Origin: a virus
IMG/VR virus record: IMGVR_UViG_3300042885_000830
Coordinates: 1-37,178 of that record
Length of the DNA: 37,178 nucleotides
Strand: one strand, 5' to 3'
Positions 17,049 to 23,572 of this stretch are shown here, piece after piece. The first letter of the stretch is position 1. Each line of letters begins with the position of its first letter. The translations under genes and the position numbers were made by a program. Below the pieces are notes generated by a model. That model saw only the letters and a list, made by a program, of their open reading frames with translations. It was not told the origin of the DNA and did not search any database.

Positions 17049-17102
17049 CTATGCAGCCGCACGAACCTGTGCAGGGGCGAAGTTTACTTGAATGGTTTTG
17101 CC
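17049..17102 (-). other. tmRNA tag-peptide reading frame
   Basis: From GGC (17102-17100) the frame reads GKTIQVNFAPAQVRAAA and stops at TAG (17051-17049). The Ala-Ala-Ala end fits the C-terminal degradation signal read by ClpXP-type proteases. Resume codon GGC follows ATAAAC, and Gly resume codons are familiar in Bacteroidetes tmRNAs. Starting instead at the overlapping GCA gives only five residues ending in Lys, so the GGC frame is preferred. Confidence 0.7.
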
Positions 17103-17160
17103 GTTTATGGCTTTTGAAGCACTCCCTCAGATTCTATCGCTGTCAATACCAGTCATCCCC

Positions 17161-17273
17161 ATTTTAATAAACCCACATTTCTGTGGGTCAGGCCGTAGGG
17201 ACTACCTACGGGGCTGTTAAGTTTTTGCCGTTCCTATCGGAGTTTAGAACGGCTACCCGGCGAAGGGTATTTG
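17161..17273 (-). other. Transcribed spacer of the permuted tmRNA, four hairpins
   Basis: The segment joining the mature 3' end to the mature 5' end contains four perfect hairpins in a row. They are TACCC/GGGTA (17254-17269), GCCGTTC/GAACGGC (17227-17253), CCGTAGG/CCTACGG (17193-17211) and ACCCACA/TGTGGGT (17171-17188). It should be removed during maturation, with RNase P cutting before G17160. Four hairpins in a row seems elaborate for a discarded spacer. Confidence 0.6.
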
Positions 17274-17318
17274 TGGAGATGGAGGGATTCGAACCCACGT
17301 CCAGACAATAAAGTTACA

Positions 17319-17346
17319 TTCGGTGCAAATGCGCTTCGGTGCAAAT
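17319..17346. repeat. 12-base direct repeat at the tmRNA promoter
   Basis: TTCGGTGCAAAT occurs at 17319-17330 and 17335-17346, separated by GCGC. It covers the -7 box and the start region of the tmRNA transcript. It could be a regulator-binding site or a duplication that moved the promoter. Confidence 0.6.
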
Positions 17347-17374
17347 ATACTATTTTTGTACAATGACCGACAAG
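17342..17374 (-). promoter_or_regulatory. Promoter of the tmRNA
   Basis: On the minus strand CTTG (17374-17371), a 21-base gap and TATATTTG (17349-17342) match the Bacteroidetes promoter with a perfect -7 box. Transcription would start near 17335, about 23 bases before the P2 strand of the acceptor piece. The promoter overlaps the start of the divergent MuF-like gene. Confidence 0.6.
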
Positions 17375-18229
17375 CAACTTGACATAATCAAACGGATTCA
17401 GACTTTACAAGCTGAACTTGAAGAGGGCATGAACTCCCGACTGCCTGAAATATTCAAAGGATTATCCGATCAGGTTATTGAATTGACCAACGATCTTCCA
17501 TTAGACCCAAAGAAAAGGGCCGCAAATATTCGGGCAATCATCGGACTGAAAACACAATTGACAAATGTCATTGTCACCAATCCGGAATACGTCAAAGAAG
17601 TTGGTCGGGTTCTGGATGGCTTTAAAGACCTGAAGAAACTATCTGATCTCTACTTTAGTGAACTGATTGACGGGTTCAATGCGAAAGAGGTGTTGTATCA
17701 GGAAATCCTGAAAGCCAATATCGAGATTACAAAGGATATGCTTCTTGGTTCAGGCATCAGGAATAATTTTGCCAATGCAATACAAGAAACGCTGAAGGCC
17801 AACGCATCAGGAACTACCAACCGGACGTTGCTTCAGAAAACCCTCAAAGAGTTCATAGAAGGCACGGAAGCAGAAAAGGCATACCTGAATCGATACATAA
17901 CAACCGTCACAAATGATTCTGTGATGACCTTTTCCAGACAATATGTAGAAACTATTGCCGAAGACTTAAATCTTCAGTTTTTTTTCTATTCCGGCACGGC
18001 CATTAAAGATACTCGGTCTTTTTGTCGGGCCAGACATGGGCGATACTTCAAAAAGTCCGAAGTTGAAAACTGGGCTAATCTTGGAAACTGGAATGGTCGC
18101 AAAGCAGGAACCACAAAATCAACTATATTTTCCTTCGCTGGTGGCTGGAATTGTAGGCACACAATCTATCCAATAACTCAAACTCAATACAGAGTGGCCG
18201 AGAAAAAAGGTCTTACAGGACTTAAGTAG
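17363..18229 (+). CDS. MuF-like head morphogenesis protein
   Basis: This 288-residue protein starts MTDKQLDIIKRIQTLQ. I chose ATG 17363 because earlier codons overlap the tmRNA promoter. Residues 1-205 are helical. The C-terminal part has the phage Mu gpF-like signature: a conserved Asp-Thr-Arg with nearby Cys (KDTRSFCRARHGRYF, near 221-235), then a Gly-rich turn and WNCRHTIYPI near 265-274. Such proteins sit near the portal and help head assembly, and some are carried into the head. It is divergent from the tmRNA, and its last eight bases overlap the end of the convergent HNH gene. Confidence 0.82.
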   Translation: MTDKQLDIIKRIQTLQAELEEGMNSRLPEIFKGLSDQVIELTNDLPLDPKKRAANIRAIIGLKTQLTNVIVTNPEYVKEVGRVLDGFKDLKKLSDLYFSELIDGFNAKEVLYQEILKANIEITKDMLLGSGIRNNFANAIQETLKANASGTTNRTLLQKTLKEFIEGTEAEKAYLNRYITTVTNDSVMTFSRQYVETIAEDLNLQFFFYSGTAIKDTRSFCRARHGRYFKKSEVENWANLGNWNGRKAGTTKSTIFSFAGGWNCRHTIYPITQTQYRVAEKKGLTGLK

Positions 18230-18857
18230 CTACTTTGTATTTCCACAAATATCCATGTGCTTTTTTGCATCTTCCTTTTAAAACGTGGTTTATGTTGCCT
18301 TGCCTCAAACCAGTTTCTCTTTGAACTTGTCTTTGAGATTCCCAATCTCTTATCCAATTTCCATCTAAATCAAATTGAGATATTGGCGTACTATCTTTTC
18401 TTTCAGAACCTTTTTTTGTTTTTATTAATCCAGTTTTAAATCCATGAATTGTATTTTCTGACCTCGTAACCCATTCTAAATTTTCTACCCTATTATCAAA
18501 TTTAATCCCATTAATATGGTTTATTTCTGGCTTGTTTTCTGGGTTTGGAATAAAATGTGTAGCAACCAGCCTGTGAACTGTCAATTTTTTACTTTTGCTT
18601 AATCCAATAATTAAATAAGCACGATTGGAAGAAGGGACTATTATTTTTTCAGGATAAGGCTTTTTCATTTCACTGCCCCATCTACTAATTTGCTGAATAG
18701 TTCTTTCCTTTGATTTCACCCTTCCAAGATTACTGACCATATAAGAATCTTCAAGACCAACTACATCTTTCCAGATTTCACCGGGCAATGATTCAATTTC
18801 AACTTTGTTTTTTTCTCGTTCAATTCTTCTTAATTCTTTTCTATAATCTACTTTCAT
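18222..18857 (-). CDS. HNH homing endonuclease with NUMOD domains
   Basis: This 211-residue protein has a NUMOD4-type segment near residues 26-50 (EIWKDVVGLEDSYMVSNLGR, then VKS). An HNH core follows near 95-140 (VHRLVATHFI, then EINHINGIKFDNRVENLEWV, with the catalytic His in NHINGIKFDNR). A NUMOD1-type DNA-binding segment lies near 158-208 (ISQFDLDGNWI, then HGYLWKY). This is the layout of free-standing phage homing endonucleases, which cut DNA near their own site and spread by repair. It is convergent with the MuF gene and antisense to its surroundings, consistent with an insertion. Codon use is AT-rich compared with neighbours. Its leader is structured (separate entry). Confidence 0.88.
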   Translation of the reverse strand: MKVDYRKELRRIEREKNKVEIESLPGEIWKDVVGLEDSYMVSNLGRVKSKERTIQQISRWGSEMKKPYPEKIIVPSSNRAYLIIGLSKSKKLTVHRLVATHFIPNPENKPEINHINGIKFDNRVENLEWVTRSENTIHGFKTGLIKTKKGSERKDSTPISQFDLDGNWIRDWESQRQVQRETGLRQGNINHVLKGRCKKAHGYLWKYKVAT

Positions 18858-18866
18858 AAAAATTCA

Positions 18867-18950
18867 AAAGCCCGATCAAACAGGTAGTGGACTGCTCAAT
18901 CAGGCTTTAAGGTTAAAAACCAAGTTCTTTGTTTTGGCCACTACTCCGCA
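18867..18950 (-). ncRNA. Structured leader or small RNA ahead of the HNH gene
   Basis: Two inverted repeats are interleaved. AAAGCC-C-GAT (18867-18876) pairs with ATC-A-GGCTTT (18899-18908), and GTAGTGG (18884-18890) pairs with CCACTAC (18938-18944). The order A-B-A'-B' means a pseudoknot or two exclusive folds. On the minus strand the first hairpin is followed by TTTTGAATTTTT, like a weak terminator, ten bases before the HNH ATG. This fits an attenuated leader or a short independent RNA. No known RNA family is recognised. Confidence 0.45.
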
Positions 18951-18956
18951 ACAGTT

Positions 18957-18988
18957 CAAAGATACAAAAATTGCTGTATTTTTACAAA
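18957..18988 (-). promoter_or_regulatory. Promoter for the HNH leader and gene
   Basis: On the minus strand TTTG (18988-18985), a 20-base spacer and TATCTTTG (18964-18957) match the Bacteroidetes consensus with one extra spacer base. The start would be near 18950, giving a leader of about 93 bases. Confidence 0.65.
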
Positions 18989-18998
18989 AAATTGAACC

Positions 18999-20051
18999 AT
19001 GAATAGCTGTTTGGAAAATTTCATTGGCCTACGGGGTTGCTCAACCACCGAACCAGAATCTGGTGTGTACATTAATCAATATCCCGGTATGTCAACTGAA
19101 CTGATCGACAAGGTTGCATCAAGCGATCAGGTGACCTTTGCACAGGTCTGGAAGGACATCCAACAGACGGCATATCTTGAACTGAAGACAAGTGTGCAGA
19201 AGGCATTAAAGGACTTTGCCGGGGCAAGATTAGATCAGGTACTTTTCCAGACATCCAGGCTATTCGTCCAACAATGGCAACAAATTAATCCCGTTCCTGA
19301 AGAGGCAATATTCAAAGGTGTGTTCACATCAATCGCAGGTTCAAAGTATGCCGGACTGAGAATCAAGAAAGCCTACATCTACAATTCCGGTGCAGTTGCC
19401 GTTGCTAATGTGCCAATCAAGATATTCCAATGTCAGGATGGAACTGTCCTTTGGGAAACAACCGTGACTGTTCAACCAGGGGCAAACACAATCAACATCG
19501 GTCAGACCTTCGGGTTGGTCTTTGACAAGATCAACATTGCCATGTTGGTGGATTGCACGAACCTACCAACGCTAACAGGTCAATTCATTGACAATGGCTC
19601 ATGGAACTGGCAAGGAATGGATGCCCAATGTGCCTCTCGTTACTATTCATGGTTGAATACATCCGGTTACAATATCTTTCCGGTGACCGCCCCATTGAAC
19701 TACGGATTAGGTGAGCAATGGAACAATGACTTCAGTCAATCAGCTATCTATTGGGATGCTGAACTGCTCTGCTCTTTGGATTCATTCATCTGCGGACAAC
19801 GGGAGTTCCTTTTGGAATCATGGGGCAATTTACTGGCCGCTCAGACGCTCCGTTTCAAGTTAGGGTCTAACCGTGTCAATTACTTCACACAATCCAACAC
19901 AGAGCGCACAGAGCGTTCTCTGGTTACATTTGAAGAGAAGTTCAAAGATGCCATTGATAATTGGGCTGAACAGTTGAATCTGGGTGCTGAAGGGTTGTGC
20001 TTCGACTGTGAAGATCAGGCCATGATTGCGACTACTGGGAGGAGGCCATAA
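18999..20051 (+). CDS. Phage structural protein, function unknown
   Basis: This 350-residue protein starts MNSCLENFIGLRGCSTTEPE and continues SGVYINQYPGMS, an opening I associate with Bacteroidetes phage virion proteins of unknown role. Residues 105-190 look like a beta domain (AYIYNSGAVAVANVPIKIF), followed by a Trp- and Cys-containing C-terminal half (CxxDSFICGQREF near 260; CFDCED near 336). It is isolated on the plus strand between the HNH gene and the leftward glycosyltransferase operon, whose last gene ends three bases after its stop. A minor head or tail protein is likely; Cys pairs could bind metal. No enzyme motif is seen. Confidence 0.6.
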   Translation: MNSCLENFIGLRGCSTTEPESGVYINQYPGMSTELIDKVASSDQVTFAQVWKDIQQTAYLELKTSVQKALKDFAGARLDQVLFQTSRLFVQQWQQINPVPEEAIFKGVFTSIAGSKYAGLRIKKAYIYNSGAVAVANVPIKIFQCQDGTVLWETTVTVQPGANTINIGQTFGLVFDKINIAMLVDCTNLPTLTGQFIDNGSWNWQGMDAQCASRYYSWLNTSGYNIFPVTAPLNYGLGEQWNNDFSQSAIYWDAELLCSLDSFICGQREFLLESWGNLLAAQTLRFKLGSNRVNYFTQSNTERTERSLVTFEEKFKDAIDNWAEQLNLGAEGLCFDCEDQAMIATTGRRP

Positions 20052-20053
20052 AA

Positions 20054-20671
20054 TCAGATTGAAACTACAATATGCCGGACCAAATTAATGGTCCGGTCTG
20101 AAATTAGTTGATATTCCAAAGTATTCAATCCATCATTTGCATTAATTGGATTGTGGAACTTTTCAACATTTTGAAAATAAGTAGTATCGTTTTTTTGATG
20201 AGGGTGTTTTAAAGAAAGGAATCTGCAATTCCTTCTTTTTATTTTCAATCCCACAGTTTCAATTCTTCTCCTCAACTCATCATCTTCTGCGCCCCATCCC
20301 CAAAAATCATTTGGAAAACCATTTGCCTGAATAAAATGATCATGAGCCAATATAGTCACGCCTCCAAAATACTCTGCATAAGGCATCTTATAATTGAACT
20401 GTTGAACCTTTGTAGCGATATGAACCGGACAACTGAAATCCGGTTTATAATCGGCTAAAACCGGAATCATATCAACATCATGAAAAATGAAATAATCGTA
20501 TTCAGTTGACTGATGAAATCCAATATTCAACAGTTTGCCACGATTAAATGGCTTTCCATTTTCCTGCTCAACAATAATGATTGCTTTACCGTTTTGGGCT
20601 TTGAGAAAGGCAGATAGATGGGCCTGCCTGTCTCGATATGGCACGACTATAATTCCTTGTTTTTCTTCCAT
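20054..20671 (-). CDS. GT7-type galactosyltransferase-like protein
   Basis: This 205-residue protein has the hallmarks of the beta-1,4-galactosyltransferase fold. These are NRGKLLNIGF (43-52), the DVD metal site in FIFHDVDMIP (61-70), YFGGVTILA (101-109) and FWGWGAEDDELRRR (123-136), the acceptor/donor loop of family GT7. It should transfer a sugar from a UDP-sugar to a glycan acceptor in the cytoplasm. It is the last gene of the leftward operon and overlaps the upstream glycosyltransferase-like gene by 25 bases. An 8-pair hairpin (20075-20096) lies in its 3' end. Targets could be virion proteins, host glycans or modified DNA bases; the sequence does not say which. Confidence 0.8.
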   Translation of the reverse strand: MEEKQGIIVVPYRDRQAHLSAFLKAQNGKAIIIVEQENGKPFNRGKLLNIGFHQSTEYDYFIFHDVDMIPVLADYKPDFSCPVHIATKVQQFNYKMPYAEYFGGVTILAHDHFIQANGFPNDFWGWGAEDDELRRRIETVGLKIKRRNCRFLSLKHPHQKNDTTYFQNVEKFHNPINANDGLNTLEYQLISDRTINLVRHIVVSI

Positions 20672-21252
20672 AATTCTAACGATTCCTGAAATCGGGTTTC
20701 AATTCTAGGTTGATGTTCAGCATCCCGTGAATACCAGGTATGAATCATTGAGTTTGCCAGAATAGTTGAAATTCCATCTGAATGCGTTTCACCTTTTAAA
20801 TCTAACCTGCCATATTCAAATAACTTTTCAAATAGTTTTTCAAATGGTTCTTTTTCAAATGAATTCAATTCATTCATAGAAATTTGATTAACAATTCTCC
20901 GACATTCTTTGACTTTGAAAACATTAAAAAACGGATTAGTCTGATTGTAATTGCCAAATCGATGAGGTGAGTTTTCGAAATTGTCTGGCATTCCGGCAAA
21001 TACCATTGTTGATTCATCGAGTTGAGAAACTATTTGATTCACTATTGACCAATCATAGATGAAGCAATCAATATCTACATTGACAATATAATCATCATCT
21101 GAACTAAGAATGTCCAGAAGGTAGTACAACGCCCCACGCCATGAGTCGTAACCCCAAACCCTTGCACATTCAATTTCATCAGGAATAAATGTCTTCATTT
21201 TATCCCAAGTATCACCTTCCCTTGATCGGGAGTAAACTTTAATTTTTTTCAT
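20647..21252 (-). CDS. Glycosyltransferase-like protein
   Basis: This 201-residue protein has a DxD-like motif in a hydrophobic context (YIVNVDIDCFIYD, near 55-67), an N-terminal basic strand (KKIKVYSRSREGDTW) and a later His/Asp-containing segment (GETHSDGISTILAN). That is typical of GT-A fold transferases, though no exact family is clear. A short internal repeat (EPFEKLFEKLFEYG) reflects repeated TTTTTCAAAT units in the DNA. It overlaps both neighbours, so translation is coupled within the operon. It probably acts with the GT7-like and GT2-like proteins in building a short glycan. Confidence 0.58.
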   Translation of the reverse strand: MKKIKVYSRSREGDTWDKMKTFIPDEIECARVWGYDSWRGALYYLLDILSSDDDYIVNVDIDCFIYDWSIVNQIVSQLDESTMVFAGMPDNFENSPHRFGNYNQTNPFFNVFKVKECRRIVNQISMNELNSFEKEPFEKLFEKLFEYGRLDLKGETHSDGISTILANSMIHTWYSRDAEHQPRIETRFQESLELWKKNKEL

Positions 21253-21595
21253 TTTTCAATTCTAATTCGGTTCCGGTCAATGCGAAGTAAAGGTTCTGGA
21301 GTTGGTGGACGTAATTGATGTGAATAATATCTTGATTCCATACTCTAACTATTGGGTTTTTAGCATATGTTGTTACTGTCAAAAGTTGCCCATCCCCAAC
21401 CCCTCCAATATCCCAATCTCTTTTGTGCCATGTCTCAAACCCAAACTTCAAAAGCCAGTCTTCAGTAAGTGAGATGGGTTCAAAGATGTTTTTTTCAGAT
21501 TGGTTTAAAATCCCGTAAGTATTTACCTGATGCGGGTTTGGACTATCAGGATGTTGCACCCAATTGCCTATTCGTAATTCGTTTGCTTGTATCAT
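21239..21595 (-). CDS. Small phage accessory protein (ELRIGNWV family)
   Basis: This 118-residue protein starts MIQANELRIGNWVQHPDSP. It continues with PISLTEDWLLKFGF and ends with INYVHQLQNLYFALTGTELE. I have seen this pattern of small proteins in many Bacteroidetes phages and prophages, always without known function. It has no signal peptide, membrane helix or catalytic motif. It sits in the middle of the leftward operon and overlaps the downstream gene by 14 bases. Cytoplasmic location is expected. Confidence 0.68.
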   Translation of the reverse strand: MIQANELRIGNWVQHPDSPNPHQVNTYGILNQSEKNIFEPISLTEDWLLKFGFETWHKRDWDIGGVGDGQLLTVTTYAKNPIVRVWNQDIIHINYVHQLQNLYFALTGTELELKNEKN

Positions 21596-21613
21596 TTCAA
21601 TATTCGTTGTCTG

Positions 21614-21862
21614 TTAATTTCTTGATGCCATTTCCCTTTCAAAATCGATAATAGCAGTCTCTAAAATTGCCCTAAAAACTTTTTGCTCTTTTAAAATTTC
21701 TGAAAACAAAATAACCAAACATTCAGGGCTACCTTTTACGTTGTAATTAACTTTAAGATCCTTGGTAAGTATACCATAAATAATATGATGCCCTTCTTTA
21801 TCTAAAAATGTAAATACATCTTTTAAAATTTCATCGGCCTGTTCAAGTGTTTTTATATTCAT
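21614..21862 (-). CDS. Hypothetical protein
   Basis: This 82-residue protein is predicted mostly helical and begins MNIKTLEQADEILKDVFTFL. Its ATG overlaps the stop of the upstream gene by one base, so translation is probably coupled. It is somewhat AT-rich and lacks motifs I can name. Membership in the leftward accessory operon is the only functional hint. Confidence 0.6.
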   Translation of the reverse strand: MNIKTLEQADEILKDVFTFLDKEGHHIIYGILTKDLKVNYNVKGSPECLVILFSEILKEQKVFRAILETAIIDFEREMASRN

Positions 21863-22155
21863 TACTTTAAAATTCGTTGTTCAAAAAAATCTCTGTGTTG
21901 TGGAAAGTTAGCCGTAAACATCCTTGAATACATGGATGAATAGTTGTTGTTGATCTTGAAGTCTTTCCCTCCTCTAATAACAGTATTAAACCGGATCGAA
22001 TGAAGGATGGCATCCGCACTAAAATGATTCCTACCGACCCGAATCAGGGCAAAGGTAGCATCTTTGAATTGCTGCCAAATCTCAGGATTTTCAGCATGAT
22101 ACCGTTCAAATTTAGCCTGTTTAGGATCAACGGTGAAAAGGTTTAATTGGCTCAT
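21862..22155 (-). CDS. Small phage protein (FERYHAENP type)
   Basis: This 97-residue protein contains KFERYHAENPEIWQQFKDA and later FKINNNYSSMYSRMF, then a terminal FFEQRILK. The combination is common in small phage and prophage proteins of unknown function, where it reads as a compact helical domain. Basic and aromatic residues suggest nucleic acid contact, but this is a guess. The start overlaps the stop of the GT2-like gene by four bases (ATGA), and its stop overlaps the next start, so the operon is continuous here. Confidence 0.68.
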   Translation of the reverse strand: MSQLNLFTVDPKQAKFERYHAENPEIWQQFKDATFALIRVGRNHFSADAILHSIRFNTVIRGGKDFKINNNYSSMYSRMFTANFPQHRDFFEQRILK

Positions 22156-22847
22156 CCGTGAACGTGTCTATTGTTCCCGATGTGCTTACAATAGCCCTCC
22201 AACAATGTTGCCGCCCGAAACCCGTGTCTGAAGTATTGCTTGCCGACTAATTGTTCAGCTTGCCAAGGATTAGATGGTGACCAATGGATGTCGGCATACA
22301 TCGCTCTCGGAAAGAGTTTCTGGTAATCTGCCAACCTGCGAAGACCAGGATTGAAACTGAAGCCATGCCAGACACCTCTGTACCCTGTCTTCATCAACTG
22401 ATATTTGACACCAGATTCCAGAGTGATTACCTGCCCGATTGCCGGATGCCCATTGCGGTCATTAGGTTCACGAATCCAGACCTGACAGGTCATTGGCTTT
22501 TCTTCCAGAATCGCAAGTGACTTCTGGATAAATCCGGTTTTAGTGAACTGCCAATCGTCTTCCAAATGAAATATGTAAGGAGTTGTGACTTGTTCATACA
22601 TAATATCAATTGCTTTAATCTGCCCGACTTTTCCGGTAAAGATTTCAAACGGCCATTGACCGTTTATAGACTTGCTGACAAGGTCATGCAGGATGGTCTT
22701 ATGTTGATCCGTCAAATTTTGATCTTCATAAATCAGAAACTTTTCGGGCTTTGGCCCATCCCAAAATTGAACAAGACTTTTGATGGTTGTTTCCAACAAA
22801 TCCCACCGACCGCAGGATGTAAGGCATACTGTTATTTGATTTTCCAC
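22152..22847 (-). CDS. GT2-like glycosyltransferase
   Basis: This 231-residue protein has a GT-A type N-terminus (ITVCLTSCGRWDLLETTIKS, residues 5-24) typical of family 2. The acidic metal site is FHLEDDWQF (93-101, EDD), followed by a C-terminal part rich in Trp, His and aromatic residues likely to contact the acceptor. It should transfer a sugar from a nucleotide-sugar donor in the cytoplasm. It has no membrane helix. It lies between two small proteins that it overlaps by 16 and four bases. With the GT7-like and DxD proteins downstream it forms a glycan-building set. Confidence 0.75.
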   Translation of the reverse strand: MENQITVCLTSCGRWDLLETTIKSLVQFWDGPKPEKFLIYEDQNLTDQHKTILHDLVSKSINGQWPFEIFTGKVGQIKAIDIMYEQVTTPYIFHLEDDWQFTKTGFIQKSLAILEEKPMTCQVWIREPNDRNGHPAIGQVITLESGVKYQLMKTGYRGVWHGFSFNPGLRRLADYQKLFPRAMYADIHWSPSNPWQAEQLVGKQYFRHGFRAATLLEGYCKHIGNNRHVHG

Positions 22848-23035
22848 TTTGATAAATTGCTAACGTGTGTATAAATTGAATCTTTGTAATCCCCGAATCG
22901 ACAAACATTTGCCGTTCCTTCATTATCAATCGACAAAACGACAACCTGACTGTCTGGGCTAATGATCCGGCCTTTCTCACCTCTAAGTAATCCTTTTGGG
23001 TAGTAAACACCGTACTGATTAATGGGTGATTCCAT
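22832..23035 (-). CDS. Small hypothetical protein
   Basis: This 67-residue protein starts MESPINQYGVYYPKGLLRGE and looks like a small beta barrel (SH3-like spacing: KGRIISPDSQVVVLSIDN). It overlaps the GT2-like gene by 16 bases and the upstream small membrane protein by 17 bases in different frames, a tight packing that supports all three as genes. No enzyme motif is visible; it may be an accessory or binding protein. Confidence 0.55.
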   Translation of the reverse strand: MESPINQYGVYYPKGLLRGEKGRIISPDSQVVVLSIDNEGTANVCRFGDYKDSIYTHVSNLSKWKIK

Positions 23036-23165
23036 AGTGTTTTAAGACTTGTGGAGCAACAATGTGAATCAGGAATATGATCACACAGAATGTGATCATC
23101 AACCAACTGAAGAGTCCCAGATAGGACTCTTTCAGTTCGTTACGGGTTTCTCGGTTAGGAAGCAT
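23019..23165 (-). CDS. Short single-pass membrane protein (48 residues)
   Basis: The frame starts at ATG 23165 and ends at TAA 23021-23019. The product begins MLPNRETRNELKESYLG, with one hydrophobic helix (SWLMITFCVIIFLIHIVA, residues 20-37) and a short tail ending HYGITH. It overlaps the upstream gene by 11 bases and the downstream gene by 17, so it fits the operon's pattern. It could be an inner-membrane accessory of the glycosyltransferase set or an exclusion peptide; neither can be shown. Confidence 0.55.
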   Translation of the reverse strand: MLPNRETRNELKESYLGLFSWLMITFCVIIFLIHIVAPQVLKHYGITH

Positions 23166-23499
23166 CGGAAAGGACTAAGTATTGGTTATCAATTACGGTC
23201 AGATTCGTTTCTGCTGCTACAACAAAAAGGTCAGACTGAAACACCTCTTGTTGAAGGTTTCCAGCCAATACAGTTGTGTGATGGTGCGCCCAAAATTCAC
23301 AATTATTAAATGATCCTTGAATAGAAATCATTGCTCCAGATTGACCTTGTTTAAAGGTTATCCGAATCGTTCCTCCCCACAATTTAGCCAATTCAGCTAT
23401 GTCGTGAAGCGATACCGAGGTCAAGCTGATTGAACTACGGATTGGTGACTGAGACATTACAACGATGCTCGAAATGTGAAATACTGATTTGTTGGTCAT
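23155..23499 (-). CDS. Hypothetical protein, first gene of the leftward operon
   Basis: This 114-residue protein starts MTNKSVFHISSIVVMSQSPI. It is beta-rich and Ser/Thr-rich with a His pair (EFWAHHHTTVLAG) near residue 71. It is the first gene after a good minus-strand promoter. It has no signal peptide or membrane helix that I can support. It might be a small sensor or an immunity or exclusion protein, but nothing in the sequence tells. Its 3' end overlaps the small membrane protein gene. Confidence 0.6.
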   Translation of the reverse strand: MTNKSVFHISSIVVMSQSPIRSSISLTSVSLHDIAELAKLWGGTIRITFKQGQSGAMISIQGSFNNCEFWAHHHTTVLAGNLQQEVFQSDLFVVAAETNLTVIDNQYLVLSDAS

Positions 23500-23524
23500 T
23501 TTTTTGTTATTTTGTTTTGTCCGT

Positions 23525-23557
23525 CAAATATAATGGAATCACTTTCTAATTTGCAAC
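23525..23557 (-). promoter_or_regulatory. Promoter of the leftward glycosyltransferase operon
   Basis: On the minus strand GTTG (23557-23554), a 21-base gap and TATATTTG (23532-23525) match the Bacteroidetes promoter with a perfect -7 box. The -33 region is part of the octamer GTTGCAAA, which recurs in several intergenic regions of this genome. Confidence 0.65.
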
Positions 23558-23572
23558 AATTAATTTTAAGAA

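Larger units (their letters stand above)
17010..17335 (-). ncRNA. ssrA: Circularly permuted (two-piece) tmRNA precursor
   Basis: Read on the minus strand, the acceptor half comes first. A T-arm (17298-17282, loop TTCGAAT) runs into CATCTCC-A (17281-17274). A spacer with four hairpins follows (17273-17161), then the mature 5' end GGGGATGACTGG (from 17160). GGGGATG pairs with CATCTCC as a seven-pair acceptor stem (one G-U). CGATAGA (17139-17133) pairs with TTTATTG (17312-17306), matching helix P2. A tag frame (17102-17049) ends in Ala-Ala-Ala and TAG, and an intrinsic terminator follows. This order is that of permuted tmRNA genes, whose precursor is cut into two pieces. The T-stem has one T-T mismatch and CCA is not encoded. 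The function is rescue of stalled ribosomes and tagging of their peptides. The gene lies antisense between portal and MuF genes; the exact ends are estimates. Confidence 0.85.

Noticed and set aside
17280-17300. Reading the T-arm at 17280-17300 as an ordinary minus-strand tRNA
   Set aside because: No D-arm or anticodon arm lies upstream within tRNA length; instead the partner acceptor strand GGGGATG is found downstream at 17160, which fits a permuted tmRNA.
17351-17358. TATTTTTG four bases before the MuF-like start as a promoter
   Set aside because: No TTTG-like box at the right distance; it overlaps the convincing minus-strand tmRNA promoter, so the match may be chance.
20075-20096. Hairpin CCGGACCA/TGGTCCGG near the convergent gene ends
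   Set aside because: No T run follows on either strand, so a terminator is not supported; it lies in the 3' coding end of the GT7-like gene.
23077-23099. Perfect inverted repeat ATGATCACA/TGTGATCAT with a five-base loop
   Set aside because: It lies inside coding sequence for a membrane helix; a nine-pair repeat is expected about once by chance in a window of this size.
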